A stretch of DNA of 64,000 bases from Enterococcus haemoperoxidus ATCC BAA-382 (GTDB taxonomy: Bacteria; Bacillota; Bacilli; Lactobacillales; Enterococcaceae). Position 1 is the stretch's first letter, and every line of letters starts with the position of its first letter. The stretch covers positions 259,464 through 323,463 of the forward strand of contig NZ_KE136479.1 in NCBI RefSeq assembly GCF_000407165.1. Reading direction: 5' to 3'. The notes under the pieces are model-generated. The model was not told the origin of the DNA, searched no databases, and saw only the letters and a list, made by a program, of their open reading frames with translations. This document shows positions 34,174 through 44,987 of the stretch, one piece after another. The position numbers and the translations under genes were made by a program.

Positions 34174-34263
34174 CGCCACCCCCAAAAAAGTTAGAGCGAA
34201 TAGAAAATCAATTGGTGGGCTGAAGTCGTCAGTATACTGTATTTAGTCCAGCCAATTTTTCTT
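34154..34263 (+). repeat. GTTGGGACC intergenic repeat with terminator-like hairpin
   Basis: Begins inside the preceding gene's last codons (GAGTTGGGACCAGAAGCG) and ends with an imperfect hairpin (AATTGG near 34210 with CCAATT near 34253) and T residues, which may terminate the gene. Confidence 0.6.
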
Positions 34264-34326
34264 AACTCGATAACTAATTCATCTAAATATCTTTATTATA
34301 TAGTAAGTAGTCTTGATCAAAGTGAA

Positions 34327-34473
34327 CTAGTTTTTTTGAAAAAGATGAAGCACATTTTTCATGTTTAGTTGAGATTGTTCGAAAAAAGCTTGATCGTTTT
34401 CTTTGATTTCATAATCACTATGAAGTTCATCAAAAATAGGAGTTGATAGTAGGAACAATGTCAAAAAGCTCAT
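34327..34473 (-). CDS. Possible short ORF downstream of hypothetical gene
   Basis: 48 codons starting MSFLTLFLLSTPIFDELHSD, behind a weak TTAGGA. It lies in the same frame 30 bases after the gene at 34501, separated by two stops, so it may be the detached end of that gene or a separate peptide. Acidic after residue 14. Not recognised. Confidence 0.3.
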   Translation of the reverse strand: MSFLTLFLLSTPIFDELHSDYEIKENDQAFFEQSQLNMKNVLHLFQKN

Positions 34474-34500
34474 TCATTGTCCTAATAAGCGCTTGGAACA

Positions 34501-34746
34501 TCAGTCGTTATCAAAGGTTTCATATAATAGGAATAGCGTTGTAGATAAGGTTCCAAAATTCTGATAAACCACACCGAATATCTCTGAGCAAGCTTCTATC
34601 TCTCTAGTGGTTCTTACTTTCTTAGTATCAAGAAAATGAAACATAAAATGCAATGCTTCATGCCATGATTTTAGCTCACACAAAGTAGCTTTTACTGCCA
34701 AAATCTCCTGATAAGTGATTGTGTTAGATTCCTGTGATTGTCCCAT
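34501..34746 (-). CDS. Hypothetical protein
   Basis: 81 residues behind AGGAGAATGTAAAC-ATG, a good start. Mostly helical, with TYQEILAVKATLCELKSWHEALHFMFHFLDTKKVRTTREIE. No signal peptide and no recognised family. Isolated between a repeat and the GH1 operon. Confidence 0.55.
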   Translation of the reverse strand: MGQSQESNTITYQEILAVKATLCELKSWHEALHFMFHFLDTKKVRTTREIEACSEIFGVVYQNFGTLSTTLFLLYETFDND

Positions 34747-34852
34747 GTTTACATTCTCCTAGTCTAAATAGGAACAAATATTATTATTCAGAGGAGCATA
34801 GGGAACTTTTGACTACTATTTCTGATACTCAATAATTTGCTTATATAGTAAA

Positions 34853-34905
34853 AAAAGTAAGGGGAAACTAAATTGTATTTATGCAATTTAGTTTCCCTTA
34901 CTTTT
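34853..34905 (-). terminator. Terminator after bglA-type gene
   Basis: A 22-23 base stem (34853-34875 with 34884-34905, one mismatch) is flanked by A and T runs, so it may act in both directions. Confidence 0.92.
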
Positions 34906-34918
34906 ATATCCAAACCTC

Positions 34919-36361
<1,443 letters not shown>

Positions 36362-36476
36362 TTACAACTTTACTATTTTTTGACGAAATACTTTATTATC
36401 CCTGCACAGCTAGGAGGAATCATTTGAACGGAATCAGCTGGGCAGAGATGTTTAAGTCGGTTTTGAACGGATTTCT

Positions 36477-37808
36477 TTAAGCTTCTGCTTCAATTTCTTC
36501 TAAGACTTCTTCAGTGATCGGTTGATTTGTTTCTTGTGCATAATTAATTGCATCCATTTTTCTAGCAAACGGTAAGTAGATGAAGAAACCTAACGTTAAG
36601 ACAAATGCTTGTAGTAGCGCTGCTTGCCAGCCACCAACCAATAATCCGGAAATAATAGGAGGTGTTGTCCAAGGGACTTGAACCGCTGTAAATAATGGGA
36701 CTAAACCAGTATAGAGCGCAAAATACGTGATAACAGATGAAACAACAGGTGTTAAGATAAACGGAATAGCCATGATAGGATTCATCACGATCGGTGTCGC
36801 AAAAGTAATTGGTTCATTAATATTGAATACTGCAGGACCAATCGATAAACGACCTAATTGTTTGAACTGCGCAGATTTAGCAAAGAACACCATATAAACG
36901 ACTAAGCCAAGTGTCATACCAGCACCAGTCACCGTTAAAAATTGATCTAAAAATTGTTGTGTTACGATATGACCACCGTTGGCAACAGTCAATTCTTTAC
37001 CCGCTTTTAAAATATCTGTGTTTTCTAAAGAGTTCGCTTGTAAGATCGGTCCCATGATTCCGCCAACAATCGTTGAGCCATGAACACCAAAGAACCAGAA
37101 TAGGGGAACTAAGAAACCAAGAACTAAGGCACCGCCTAATGAATCTGTTACACCTTGAAGTGGAGATTGTAAAACATCGTAAATGAAATCGAAGAACGTT
37201 GTGTTAAAGACTTTATCAAAGAAAATATAAACAAACATTGCGCCAGTAATTAAAGCTGCCGCTGGAATCAAGGCTGTAAAGGAGTTCGCAACATTTTCAG
37301 GAACGGCTTCAGGTAATTTGATCCGAATATCATGACGTAAGAACCAGCTGTATACCCAACCAACAATTAACCCAACGATAATTGCTGTGATCATTCCTTT
37401 ACCGGCAGTCCAATCTTTATTGATAACATTGCCGATTGTTACACCGCTGTCTAAATCAGTAACACCAGGTGCCATAAATAATATAAAGACAACGAGTGAA
37501 ATCATTCCAGCAGGTAATCCTTCAAAGCCTTCTGTTTTAACATAAGAATAAGCAATCCCAATAACAGCAAAGATAGACATGATCGCAAAAGAGGCACCAT
37601 ACGCCTGATTAAAGTAAACAACTAAACCACTGTCAGTGATCCATTTTGCCACAGATTCAATTGGTAAATTGGCTAATAATAGAAAAATCGAACCGACGAT
37701 CGTAAATGGCATCGTGTATAACATACCATTTCTTAATGCTGTAATCGCTTTAGTATTAACGAATTTTAACACGGGTGGTAGAACTTTTTCATTGATCCAT
37801 TCATTCAT
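36477..37808 (-). CDS. PTS EIIC, cellobiose/lactose family
   Basis: 443 residues with about ten membrane helices. FNINEPITFATPIVMNPIMAIPF and FFGVHGSTIVGGIMGPI are EIIC Lac/Cel hallmarks, and the C-terminus is acidic. AAAGGAGAGG precedes the ATG. It probably brings in the substrate for the 6-phospho-beta-glucosidase encoded next. No EIIA or EIIB in the operon. Confidence 0.93.
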   Translation of the reverse strand: MNEWINEKVLPPVLKFVNTKAITALRNGMLYTMPFTIVGSIFLLLANLPIESVAKWITDSGLVVYFNQAYGASFAIMSIFAVIGIAYSYVKTEGFEGLPAGMISLVVFILFMAPGVTDLDSGVTIGNVINKDWTAGKGMITAIIVGLIVGWVYSWFLRHDIRIKLPEAVPENVANSFTALIPAAALITGAMFVYIFFDKVFNTTFFDFIYDVLQSPLQGVTDSLGGALVLGFLVPLFWFFGVHGSTIVGGIMGPILQANSLENTDILKAGKELTVANGGHIVTQQFLDQFLTVTGAGMTLGLVVYMVFFAKSAQFKQLGRLSIGPAVFNINEPITFATPIVMNPIMAIPFILTPVVSSVITYFALYTGLVPLFTAVQVPWTTPPIISGLLVGGWQAALLQAFVLTLGFFIYLPFARKMDAINYAQETNQPITEEVLEEIEAEA

Positions 37809-37898
37809 TCTAAACCTCTCCTTTGGCTAACTAAAGTAACGGAAAATAAGTGCTTGTAGTAGTATTTCAATAGAACGGCCGCTAAGATTTTTTTCTAA

Positions 37899-37913
37899 TG
37901 AATACGTTTACAA
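37899..37913 (-). promoter_or_regulatory. CcpA cre site upstream of EIIC/GH1 operon
   Basis: Minus-strand TTGTAAACGTATTCA fits the cre consensus WTGNAARCGNWWWCW at every position, about 90 bases before the start codon. Confidence 0.8.
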
Positions 37914-37992
37914 TTTTACTATAAAAGAATTTTTGCGTATTTTAAATAGGGTAAGCTTGTTCAGAAACATGTACCGTGTAAAAAAACAAATC

Positions 37993-38050
37993 AATCAAAA
38001 TACGACCTTGAAATAAATCAAACAGCAATTTACTTCAAGGTCGTATTTTT
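37993..38050. terminator. Terminator after GyrI-like gene
   Basis: ATACGACCTTGAA pairs with TTCAAGGTCGTAT across a 30-base loop, flanked by A and T runs. Confidence 0.8.
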
Positions 38051-38468
38051 ATTTACTAACTGCAGGTAGTTTTAAGATGATTTTTTTATTTTCAAAATCA
38101 AGTAGTTGAATATTGTTTGTTCCACCGATCTCATATTCAGGTGATTGGTAAAGCTCGCCATAACTTGCGCCGATAAAGTTATCAATATCTGCCAAAGTTT
38201 CCCAAGGACCTGTGAATACGGCGTAATCGCCAGTTTGTAGTGTAAAGGTACGATTTCCTTCGCTATCTTCAACAAAATATTTGTACGTACCATTGCTTTC
38301 ATCAGGGTCATTGATAATGATTGCTCGGATACTTTTTTTTTCAGTAGGCAAAATCTCTAGTTTTTGGTTATTCACTTCAGCAAAATCTTCTGGTGTTTTA
38401 GGAATAGCAAATTTGTACTGTTTTCCAGTGATTACTTCGTTGTCCAAATGCTCGATGTTAAAAGACAT
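38049..38468 (-). CDS. GyrI-like small-molecule-binding domain protein
   Basis: 139 residues, a stand-alone GyrI/AraC effector-binding-like fold. The segment TFTLQTGDYAVFTGPWETLADIDNFIGASYGELYQS matches the usual beta strand, acidic-pair helix and Tyr-rich block. GAGGAGCG precedes the ATG. Such proteins bind or hydrolyse hydrophobic cations or modulate gyrase. Assignment is by pattern only. Confidence 0.65.
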   Translation of the reverse strand: MSFNIEHLDNEVITGKQYKFAIPKTPEDFAEVNNQKLEILPTEKKSIRAIIINDPDESNGTYKYFVEDSEGNRTFTLQTGDYAVFTGPWETLADIDNFIGASYGELYQSPEYEIGGTNNIQLLDFENKKIILKLPAVSK

Positions 38469-38614
38469 GAATCGTCACGCTCCTCTTTTATAATAGGTCA
38501 GATGTACTTTCATTATTTAACTATGTTTGGCTCCAGATACTTGGTACACCGTCTCAAAAACCATAGCAACTCTTAAGTGTTTTGTCAAAATTTCGGTATT
38601 ATAATTTGTTTAAA

Positions 38615-39394
38615 TCATTTACTCGGGTTGTTGTTTTTTTGCTCCTCTATTTTAGCAAACTCTTTACCCGCTTGATGGGCAAGTAGTTCGATCAAGGCAA
38701 TAACTGGAATTTGTGTAGTGATATTGATGTACGAATCAGTGTAAATAGATCGTTCGTCAGGCATGTAATAGGAAATGTTGTAGTCAGCTAAACGAGCAAT
38801 CGTTGAATGTTCATCATTGGTAATACTTAAAATTTTAGCACCAGACCGTTTAAAATCAGTCGTCTGTTTGATAACTTCAGTGGTTTCACCAGAAACAGAG
38901 AGAATGATTGCTAACGTATTCTCAAACCCCCTTTGAGGAATTGGTGTAAATGGGTCACCGATACTGTAGGCGTTGATGCCCATATTAGCAAAATAACGAC
39001 TACCATAGGTGCCTAAAATGCCGCTTGTTCCAATCCCTGAAAAAACAATATGGCGAGCAGAGGAAATTAAGGTGATCGCTGGTTTCAATGTTTCATAATA
39101 GGTTTGTTGATTAAGACGTTTTAAAAAAGAATCAACATGGATTGTGGCATCATAGTATTGTTCAAAGGAATGTTCTTGTTGTTGTTCTTCCTTTTTTATA
39201 GCATATTTCAATTCTGAAAAACCATCGAATCCCATTTTGGAACAAAAACGTAGAATCGTTGAAGTGGACACATGACAATTTGTAGAAAGTTGACGAATCG
39301 TTAATTTTGGAATGTTGCTCATATGTTCTAAGATATAATGATAAACAAGCATTTCCAGCTCATTTAACGACTGGACTTTTTCTAAATCAAACAA
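38615..39394 (-). CDS. RpiR/MurR-family regulator with SIS domain
   Basis: 259 residues. N-terminal HTH_6 (about 1-75; TIRQLSTNCHVSTSTILRFCSKMGF) and a SIS sugar-phosphate isomerase-like domain (about 105-235; IVFSGIGTSGILG, LAIILSVSGETTEVI). It senses a sugar phosphate. The start is TTG at 39394, ten bases after GGAGGG; no ATG fits. Gene lies between the GyrI-like gene and the APC permease, so its target is unclear. Confidence 0.9.
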   Translation of the reverse strand: MFDLEKVQSLNELEMLVYHYILEHMSNIPKLTIRQLSTNCHVSTSTILRFCSKMGFDGFSELKYAIKKEEQQQEHSFEQYYDATIHVDSFLKRLNQQTYYETLKPAITLISSARHIVFSGIGTSGILGTYGSRYFANMGINAYSIGDPFTPIPQRGFENTLAIILSVSGETTEVIKQTTDFKRSGAKILSITNDEHSTIARLADYNISYYMPDERSIYTDSYINITTQIPVIALIELLAHQAGKEFAKIEEQKNNNPSK

Positions 39395-39550
39395 AAAGAT
39401 CCCTCCTGCACAAAGATTGTGGTTCCTTCATTTTATTTATAAGAAACAAAAAAAGTGTTCAACCTATATTGTACAGGAAACGTTGTTATTTCGCTTGTTA
39501 TTACTATCTTTTATCAATAGAAACAAAACAGCTTAGTAGAACTAATGTTC

Positions 39551-41056
39551 CTAAGTATTTTCAGTAAGTTCTTTTCTTCTATGGAATCGTTGATAAAGTA
39601 AATACGCAATCAAGGAAAACAGCAACGGTCCAATCAATAATGTTAGACTTTGCAATAGATTTCCTTTGGAAAGAGGCTGATAGAGCTGGAAGCCAATCGC
39701 TAAAGCAATACTTATAATAACACTGCCACTAATAACTGTTGCACGGCTCGTTGATTGAATCAAAACGGATGTGGGATTGTCTGTTAATTGTTTTTTCTTA
39801 AACGATGGATAAGCAAGTGCCACTAATAAATAAGGAATAGCTCGTGAAATATTTGTCATCAACGTCAGTTGGTTATATAAAAAGACCACATACTGACTTC
39901 CAAGACTAATGCCTAAAATAAATAAACTGATCAGGCTGCCTTGAATCAACAAAGCATAAATCGGCATGTCATGTTTATTTTTGTGTTTCAAACGAGGATG
40001 CCAGTAATGCTTAGGTGTCCCTTCTACTAGTGTGCGAATCGGCAGATAAAAAATAGTCGATAATAAACTGATATAAGAAAGCAATAACGTCAAAGCCGTA
40101 AAACGAGTAAATAGTTGAGCTAGAATCTGAGAGTGAGTAGATGACAATGAAAGAGCGTGACCGCAAGCGTAACCCAAATGTTCCATTAATTCATACATTA
40201 AATTCCCTAAATGCACTGTATTATTGGCTTTTAAATTGTTTAAATTCGTTCCACCGCTCCATAAAAGAATGCCTAAAAAATAACAAATAACTACTAAAAA
40301 ACTGCTGTAAATCAATAATTTAGGAAACTGCTTCTTTTGTTTTCCTGTTTTATCCACTAAGCTTGCAATTGTATCTAAACCACCAAATGCTGTAATGGCA
40401 AAAATCAGAAAAGATAATTGTCCGCCCAAGGGTTGTCCTGATGTTGAATCTGTTTGAATCCCTTTGAAACTAGCGGTAAGATTAGGTAAAATGTCTGAAC
40501 GATTAGTAATCCATAACAACAAATTTCCGCCGAGGCTTGCAACGATTAAAATAGTCATCATGATTCCGCTTAAATACAACGAGGAAGCAATTCCTTTGAA
40601 TCCTTTACTAACAAAAAACAGCGTTATGATAACTGCAAAAATAGATAAAAGTCCAATTAAAACAGATGTTGAAAAATAAGGGATAGAACTGGTTTTTTTA
40701 GTAAAATCTTTACCAAAAAGTAAAATTGATGACGGAATCCAAATCTTCATAAACAAGCTGATCATCCAAATAAAATAACTGCAGTACCATAAAAAAGCGG
40801 CAATAAAAGCAATTTTTTCAGAGAGGTGACCGGCTAACCATTGATACAATCCGCCAATATGATTTTTATAAACGCCTGTAAATTCTGCTATAATGATAGC
40901 GTAGGGAATAAAATAGAACAAAGCGGCTCCAACAAAATACGGGAAAGCCTTGATGCCCATTAAGAAAAACGCTGTTGTCATACTAGAAAAAGAAAAAACA
41001 GTCATGGTAATAATCATAACCAAATGCTTAGGACTAAAAGTAGTAGTTGTTTTCAT
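39551..41056 (-). CDS. APC-family amino acid permease/antiporter
   Basis: 501 residues with about twelve membrane helices, of the glutamate/GABA antiporter-like branch (YFVGAALFYFIPYAIIIAEF, NHIGGLYQWL, FAITAFGGLDTIASLVDK). It is divergent from nreA across 102 bases. Substrate is not certain. AGAAGGA precedes the ATG. Confidence 0.88.
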   Translation of the reverse strand: MKTTTTFSPKHLVMIITMTVFSFSSMTTAFFLMGIKAFPYFVGAALFYFIPYAIIIAEFTGVYKNHIGGLYQWLAGHLSEKIAFIAAFLWYCSYFIWMISLFMKIWIPSSILLFGKDFTKKTSSIPYFSTSVLIGLLSIFAVIITLFFVSKGFKGIASSLYLSGIMMTILIVASLGGNLLLWITNRSDILPNLTASFKGIQTDSTSGQPLGGQLSFLIFAITAFGGLDTIASLVDKTGKQKKQFPKLLIYSSFLVVICYFLGILLWSGGTNLNNLKANNTVHLGNLMYELMEHLGYACGHALSLSSTHSQILAQLFTRFTALTLLLSYISLLSTIFYLPIRTLVEGTPKHYWHPRLKHKNKHDMPIYALLIQGSLISLFILGISLGSQYVVFLYNQLTLMTNISRAIPYLLVALAYPSFKKKQLTDNPTSVLIQSTSRATVISGSVIISIALAIGFQLYQPLSKGNLLQSLTLLIGPLLFSLIAYLLYQRFHRRKELTENT

Positions 41057-41158
41057 ATAAAAATCCTTCTAAAATTAAGATGATGTTGGCTTAAGAATAA
41101 GAGAAGATTTAGAAGAAAACAAGCTTTTTGTCAAAAATTAGGGAATAGGAGTAGTCAA

Positions 41159-41587
41159 ATGACGGATCAAATTCAGCAAAGAATCGATCAAATAAAAGAG
41201 GAACTTCAAGTCGATTTTGTTGCGTTAGCTCTATCCACAGTTAATGAGATGACAAAAGTACGAGTGATCCGCTGGAAGTACGTGGCTGGAAATACCAATC
41301 ATTATTATCAGCGTATTCGTCTGCAAGTCGGTAAAGGAATTGGTGGAATAGTTTGGCGAACCGGTAGAGCGTACCAAGCAACAGATTTACAAAAGCAGCC
41401 GGAAAAATTAGTGGAACTACCAATCACACGGATGGAAAAATTGGAAAGTATTGCAGCCTTTCCTGCATTAGAGCAGGGGGAAGTAAAAGGTGTTCTTCTA
41501 GTTGGCTATCGAGAAAAAACGATTATTACAGAGGATTTTTTGACAGTTGCAAAAGACAAAACGGATGAACTGGTAGTTTATTTATAG
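41159..41587 (+). CDS. nreA: GAF-domain nitrate receptor NreA
   Basis: 142 residues, a single GAF domain (FVALALSTVNEMTKVRVIRWKYVAGN, GKGIGGIVWRTGRAYQATDL). Directly upstream of an NreB-type kinase and NreC-type regulator, it fits NreA, which binds nitrate and lifts inhibition of NreB in staphylococci. GGAGTAG precedes the ATG. No nitrate reductase is in the window; the local target is nitrite reductase. Confidence 0.85.
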   Translation: MTDQIQQRIDQIKEELQVDFVALALSTVNEMTKVRVIRWKYVAGNTNHYYQRIRLQVGKGIGGIVWRTGRAYQATDLQKQPEKLVELPITRMEKLESIAAFPALEQGEVKGVLLVGYREKTIITEDFLTVAKDKTDELVVYL

Positions 41588-41595
41588 GTGAAAAA

Positions 41596-42615
41596 ATGGA
41601 AATGATTATAGTGAAAAAAGTATTTGAAAAAGCAAAAGATGCCTTGTTTTTGATTGAAGAAAACAAATGCATCCAGCAAAATAAAGCAGCAATTAAATTA
41701 GAAAATGATTACCTGTTTCCTTTAGAAAAAGTTCTGGAAATCGCTAGAGGAGAAGGTTGTATGCTTCATTCTACGATGGAAAAGTGTTTAGATTGTGAAG
41801 TGAGAGCCGATTGGGATCAAGCTGCGTTTCCTTTGATTTTGGGAGATTCCAAAGGTAGACAGGAGCAATTCAGTGGTAGTTATACAGTGATCGATCAGAA
41901 AAATGCCTTGTTGAGTATTCGTCGTCTAGCCGTTCAGGATCGTCTGCAGCAAGTGATTCAAAATAAACGCTTGATCGAATACGTCAATCAAGCACATGAA
42001 AATGAGCGCCGAGCACTTTCTCAAGAACTGCATGACGGATTAGCTCAAAGCATTTATAGTTTGATGTTGGAGACCAGACAGTTAAAATGGAGCAATCAAT
42101 CAGACAACTTAGCAACTAAATTACAAAAAATCGACGAGGATTTTGTTGCGTTGCTTGGCGAGGTGAAACAACTTGCTATTGATTTACGGCCGACAGCTTT
42201 AGATGATTTAGGCTTGATTCCAGCAATCGAAACCTTATTACATCGCTTGACAGAAACAACTGGGGTAGCGATTCATTTTATTCCGATGATCGAAAATAAA
42301 CGTTTTCCTGATAGTGTGGAAACGATCACTTATCGTGTGTTGCAAGAAAGTGTGATGAATAGTGTTAAGCATGCTTCTGTGGATGAATTGTGGGTAACAT
42401 TGAGTGAACAAGCCGCTCATTTGATACTGACTGTTCGGGATCATGGAAAAGGCTTTGATCTTCAAAAGGTGAATGAATATAGTCAGGGATTAGGTCTTTT
42501 AAATATGCAGGAAAGAGCAGAATCAATCGGTGGTCATTTAATCGTTCATTCGGAAAAATCAGAAGGAACAACAGTGACATTACGGTTGCCTATTCAATGG
42601 GAGGAAGTCAAATGA
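41596..42615 (+). CDS. nreB: Oxygen-sensing histidine kinase NreB
   Basis: 339 residues. An N-terminal sensor with Cys25, Cys55, Cys64 and Cys67 can hold an oxygen-labile [4Fe-4S] cluster as in NreB. It is followed by HisKA_3 with His146 in SQELHDGLAQSIYSL and a HATPase domain (YRVLQESVMNSVKHA, GLGLLNMQERAE). It phosphorylates NreC when oxygen is low. AGGTG precedes the ATG; overlaps nreC by four bases. Confidence 0.9.
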   Translation: MEMIIVKKVFEKAKDALFLIEENKCIQQNKAAIKLENDYLFPLEKVLEIARGEGCMLHSTMEKCLDCEVRADWDQAAFPLILGDSKGRQEQFSGSYTVIDQKNALLSIRRLAVQDRLQQVIQNKRLIEYVNQAHENERRALSQELHDGLAQSIYSLMLETRQLKWSNQSDNLATKLQKIDEDFVALLGEVKQLAIDLRPTALDDLGLIPAIETLLHRLTETTGVAIHFIPMIENKRFPDSVETITYRVLQESVMNSVKHASVDELWVTLSEQAAHLILTVRDHGKGFDLQKVNEYSQGLGLLNMQERAESIGGHLIVHSEKSEGTTVTLRLPIQWEEVK

Positions 42616-43259
42616 ACATCATAATAGCAGATGATCATGCAGTAGTCAGAAGTGGTCTTCGTTTATTACTGGAAAGCCAACAGGATATCACCGTTGTAGG
42701 GGATGCGGCAGATGGCACCGAGGCTTTTTTACTCCTTGAAAAATATCCAGTAGATGTTGTCTTGATGGACATGCGGATGCCGCCAGGAGAAAATGGTTTG
42801 CAAACAACACGTCGTATCAAAGAGCATTTTGCCGATGTAAAGACGATTATTTTAAGTATGCATGATGAAGAAGAATATGTTCGCACAGCATTAGAATACG
42901 GCGCAAAAGGTTACATTCTTAAAAGTTCACAGGATATTGTCTTATTAGAAGCAATCAAGCAAGTAGCTGCTGGAAACATTGCAATCGACCCCTTATTTGG
43001 TCCGCATAATAAAGATTATTGGCTAAAAAAAGTTGATAAAGAGGAAAAGGATGAAAAATACAAACGCCTATCAAAAAGAGAACGTGAAGTTTTACCGCTC
43101 GTTTCTCTAGGATATAGTAATAAAGAAATCGCGGAACGCTTATTTATTTCCGTTAAAACAGTGGAAGTCCATAAATCCCATGTAATGAAAAAATTAGAAT
43201 TTGAAACGTTTAGCGAATTACTGCAATATAGTATGAAACATCAATTAATCGACTTATGA
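42612..43259 (+). CDS. nreC: Response regulator NreC (NarL/LuxR family)
   Basis: 215 residues. Receiver with Asp53 in VLMDMRMP and a LuxR helix-turn-helix (SKREREVLPLVSLGYSNKEIAERLFISVKTVEVHKSHVMKKL). I chose ATG 42612, inside the nreB stop, with GGAGG upstream. NreC binds a TAGGG-type inverted repeat; one such site lies before nirB at 45682. Confidence 0.92.
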   Translation: MNIIIADDHAVVRSGLRLLLESQQDITVVGDAADGTEAFLLLEKYPVDVVLMDMRMPPGENGLQTTRRIKEHFADVKTIILSMHDEEEYVRTALEYGAKGYILKSSQDIVLLEAIKQVAAGNIAIDPLFGPHNKDYWLKKVDKEEKDEKYKRLSKREREVLPLVSLGYSNKEIAERLFISVKTVEVHKSHVMKKLEFETFSELLQYSMKHQLIDL

Positions 43260-43270
43260 GGTGAGAAAAA

Positions 43271-44008
43271 ATGATCGGAATTCTTTATGTCTTTCATGGC
43301 AGTCAGAAAGCTGAAAAAAATCAAGCAGCAATGGATTTTATTAATCAATTAAAAACAAAACTCGATCCAACGATCTACCAAGCAACAGCTTTTTTGGAAA
43401 ATCATTCTGATACAATCCCGAAGGTTGCCGAAGAAATGATCAAAAACAATGTGACGCAAATAATTGTTGTTCCTGTATTATTATTTGCAGCGAAACATGC
43501 TTTAGTTGATATCCCAGCTGAAGTTGAGAGAGTAAAAGAGCAATATCCAACTGTTCAATTCAAGCAAACAGAAACCTTCGGCAGTAAAAATGGTAGCCGT
43601 CAAGTATTGTTGGAACGATTCCAAGAAGTAGCAGCGGCGTATCCAGATGAGCAACTAGTGGGAATGTTAGTCGCTCATGGAACCAAGCAAACGGATGAAC
43701 CACAACAAGTATTAACTGAGATTGCAGCCGAAATCCAACAACAAGTCGGTTTTTCCATTATCCCAACAAGTTTGAAAGGGCAGGAAGACTACTTAGAAGA
43801 TATCAAAAAACAAGTATCAACGGATCAAAAAATAGTGATTGTTCCTTTCTTTTTATTCGATGGACATTTGATTACGATCATGAAAAATAAACTTAACGAA
43901 GCATTTCCCAAAACGGATTTTATCATGACAAGAACACTGGAATTTGACCCGCGGATTTTAACCGATTTACAAGGAATTGTGAAAGAGGCTATGACATGTA
44001 TCCAGTAA
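43271..44008 (+). CDS. sirB: Sirohydrochlorin ferrochelatase
   Basis: 245 residues with two CbiX/SirB-like halves (YVFHGSQKAEKNQAAMDF... VPVLLFAAKHALVDIPAEVERV; LVAHGTKQTDEPQQVL... VPFFLFDGHLITIMKNKL). It inserts Fe2+ into sirohydrochlorin to make siroheme. Starts 11 bases after nreC and overlaps the next gene by 13 bases, so it appears to be transcribed with nreABC. Confidence 0.88.
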   Translation: MIGILYVFHGSQKAEKNQAAMDFINQLKTKLDPTIYQATAFLENHSDTIPKVAEEMIKNNVTQIIVVPVLLFAAKHALVDIPAEVERVKEQYPTVQFKQTETFGSKNGSRQVLLERFQEVAAAYPDEQLVGMLVAHGTKQTDEPQQVLTEIAAEIQQQVGFSIIPTSLKGQEDYLEDIKKQVSTDQKIVIVPFFLFDGHLITIMKNKLNEAFPKTDFIMTRTLEFDPRILTDLQGIVKEAMTCIQ

Positions 44009-44430
44009 TGCTTGATTTAACGGGGAAGAAAATCGTGATCATCGGCGGTGGCCGAATCGCATTACGAAAAACCATCGCGATTTTAAGGGCTAAAGGACAG
44101 GTGACGCTTGTTGCACCAACTTTTTTAGAGGAATTCAATGAATTAGAAAATATAAAGCGGATTAAAGCAACCTATATGGCTGAGTATATCAAAGAAGCCC
44201 ATCTAATTTTTGCTTGCACTGATTCCAAAGCCATCAATCAGGAAATCGTCGACGATGCATCTGAATCTCAATGGGTCAATGACTGTAGTCAGAAAGAGAA
44301 CAGTGATTTTTATAATATGAGTACGATCGAATCTCAAGATTATTTGATTGCGTTATCTTCTTATGGAAAACAGCCAAAAGCCACAAAAAAATTAAGACAA
44401 TGGTTGATCAGAGTTCTTGAAAAAAGATGA
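43996..44430 (+). CDS. sirC: Precorrin-2 dehydrogenase
   Basis: 144 residues. MYPVMLDLTGKKIVIIGGGRIALRKTIAI is the NAD-binding start of SirC/Met8/CysG-N, and FACTDSKAINQEIVDDA and YLIALSSYGKQPKATKKLRQWL follow. It oxidises precorrin-2 to sirohydrochlorin. Somewhat shorter than most relatives (about 150-210). Overlaps sirB; a terminator follows. Confidence 0.88.
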   Translation: MYPVMLDLTGKKIVIIGGGRIALRKTIAILRAKGQVTLVAPTFLEEFNELENIKRIKATYMAEYIKEAHLIFACTDSKAINQEIVDDASESQWVNDCSQKENSDFYNMSTIESQDYLIALSSYGKQPKATKKLRQWLIRVLEKR

Positions 44431-44448
44431 GCAGCTTTGGTATGTACT

Positions 44449-44485
44449 AAGCTACTTTGCTTATTTTAGCGAAGTAGCTTTTTTG
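44449..44485 (+). terminator. Terminator after sirC
   Basis: AAGCTACTTTGC pairs with GCGAAGTAGCTT (one mismatch) and a T run follows. Confidence 0.88.
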
Positions 44486-44549
44486 TTGACATTGTTCTTT
44501 GGTGCAATGTTAAGATGCAGTTAGATCAATAAAAAAAGGAGTTGAGAGG

Positions 44550-44987
44550 ATGTACAAAATGAAGGATGTAACCAGCGAAATGACTATTCCACTTTCGACG
44601 ATCAGATATTATGAACGTCAAGGAATTGTTATAGGAAAACGGCAAGAAAATGGCTATCGAATTTTTGATGAAGCAGATAAAATTTTATTAGAGTACTTAA
44701 TCGTTATGAAGCACGTAGGTTTTTCCATAGAAGAAATGAAAGAATTATTAAATTTTTTGAAGTTTCCAGAAAACGATGAATGCAGTGAACGCTCTGAACA
44801 GCTTTTGACTAAAAAAGAAGCTGAAATCAAACAAAAGATCAAACATGAAAAAATGGTTTTAACATTGATCAAAGAATTGAAACCTAAGATCATTGCAAAA
44901 GAATATGAACAGTATGAACCAGAAATCAACAAAAAAATCAGCGATATTTATCAAGAAATCAAGCAGTCGAAGTTAGGAGAGAAGTGA
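44550..44987 (+). CDS. MerR-family regulator
   Basis: 145 residues. N-terminal MerR helix-turn-helix (TSEMTIPLSTIRYYERQGIV, ENGYRIFDEADKILLEYL) and a coiled-coil dimer helix at about 80-115. The single cysteine in DECSERSEQ is not a metal pair. It sits in an operon with a flavodoxin-like reductase, so it may respond to an electrophile. AAAGGAG precedes the ATG. Confidence 0.88.
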   Translation: MYKMKDVTSEMTIPLSTIRYYERQGIVIGKRQENGYRIFDEADKILLEYLIVMKHVGFSIEEMKELLNFLKFPENDECSERSEQLLTKKEAEIKQKIKHEKMVLTLIKELKPKIIAKEYEQYEPEINKKISDIYQEIKQSKLGEK

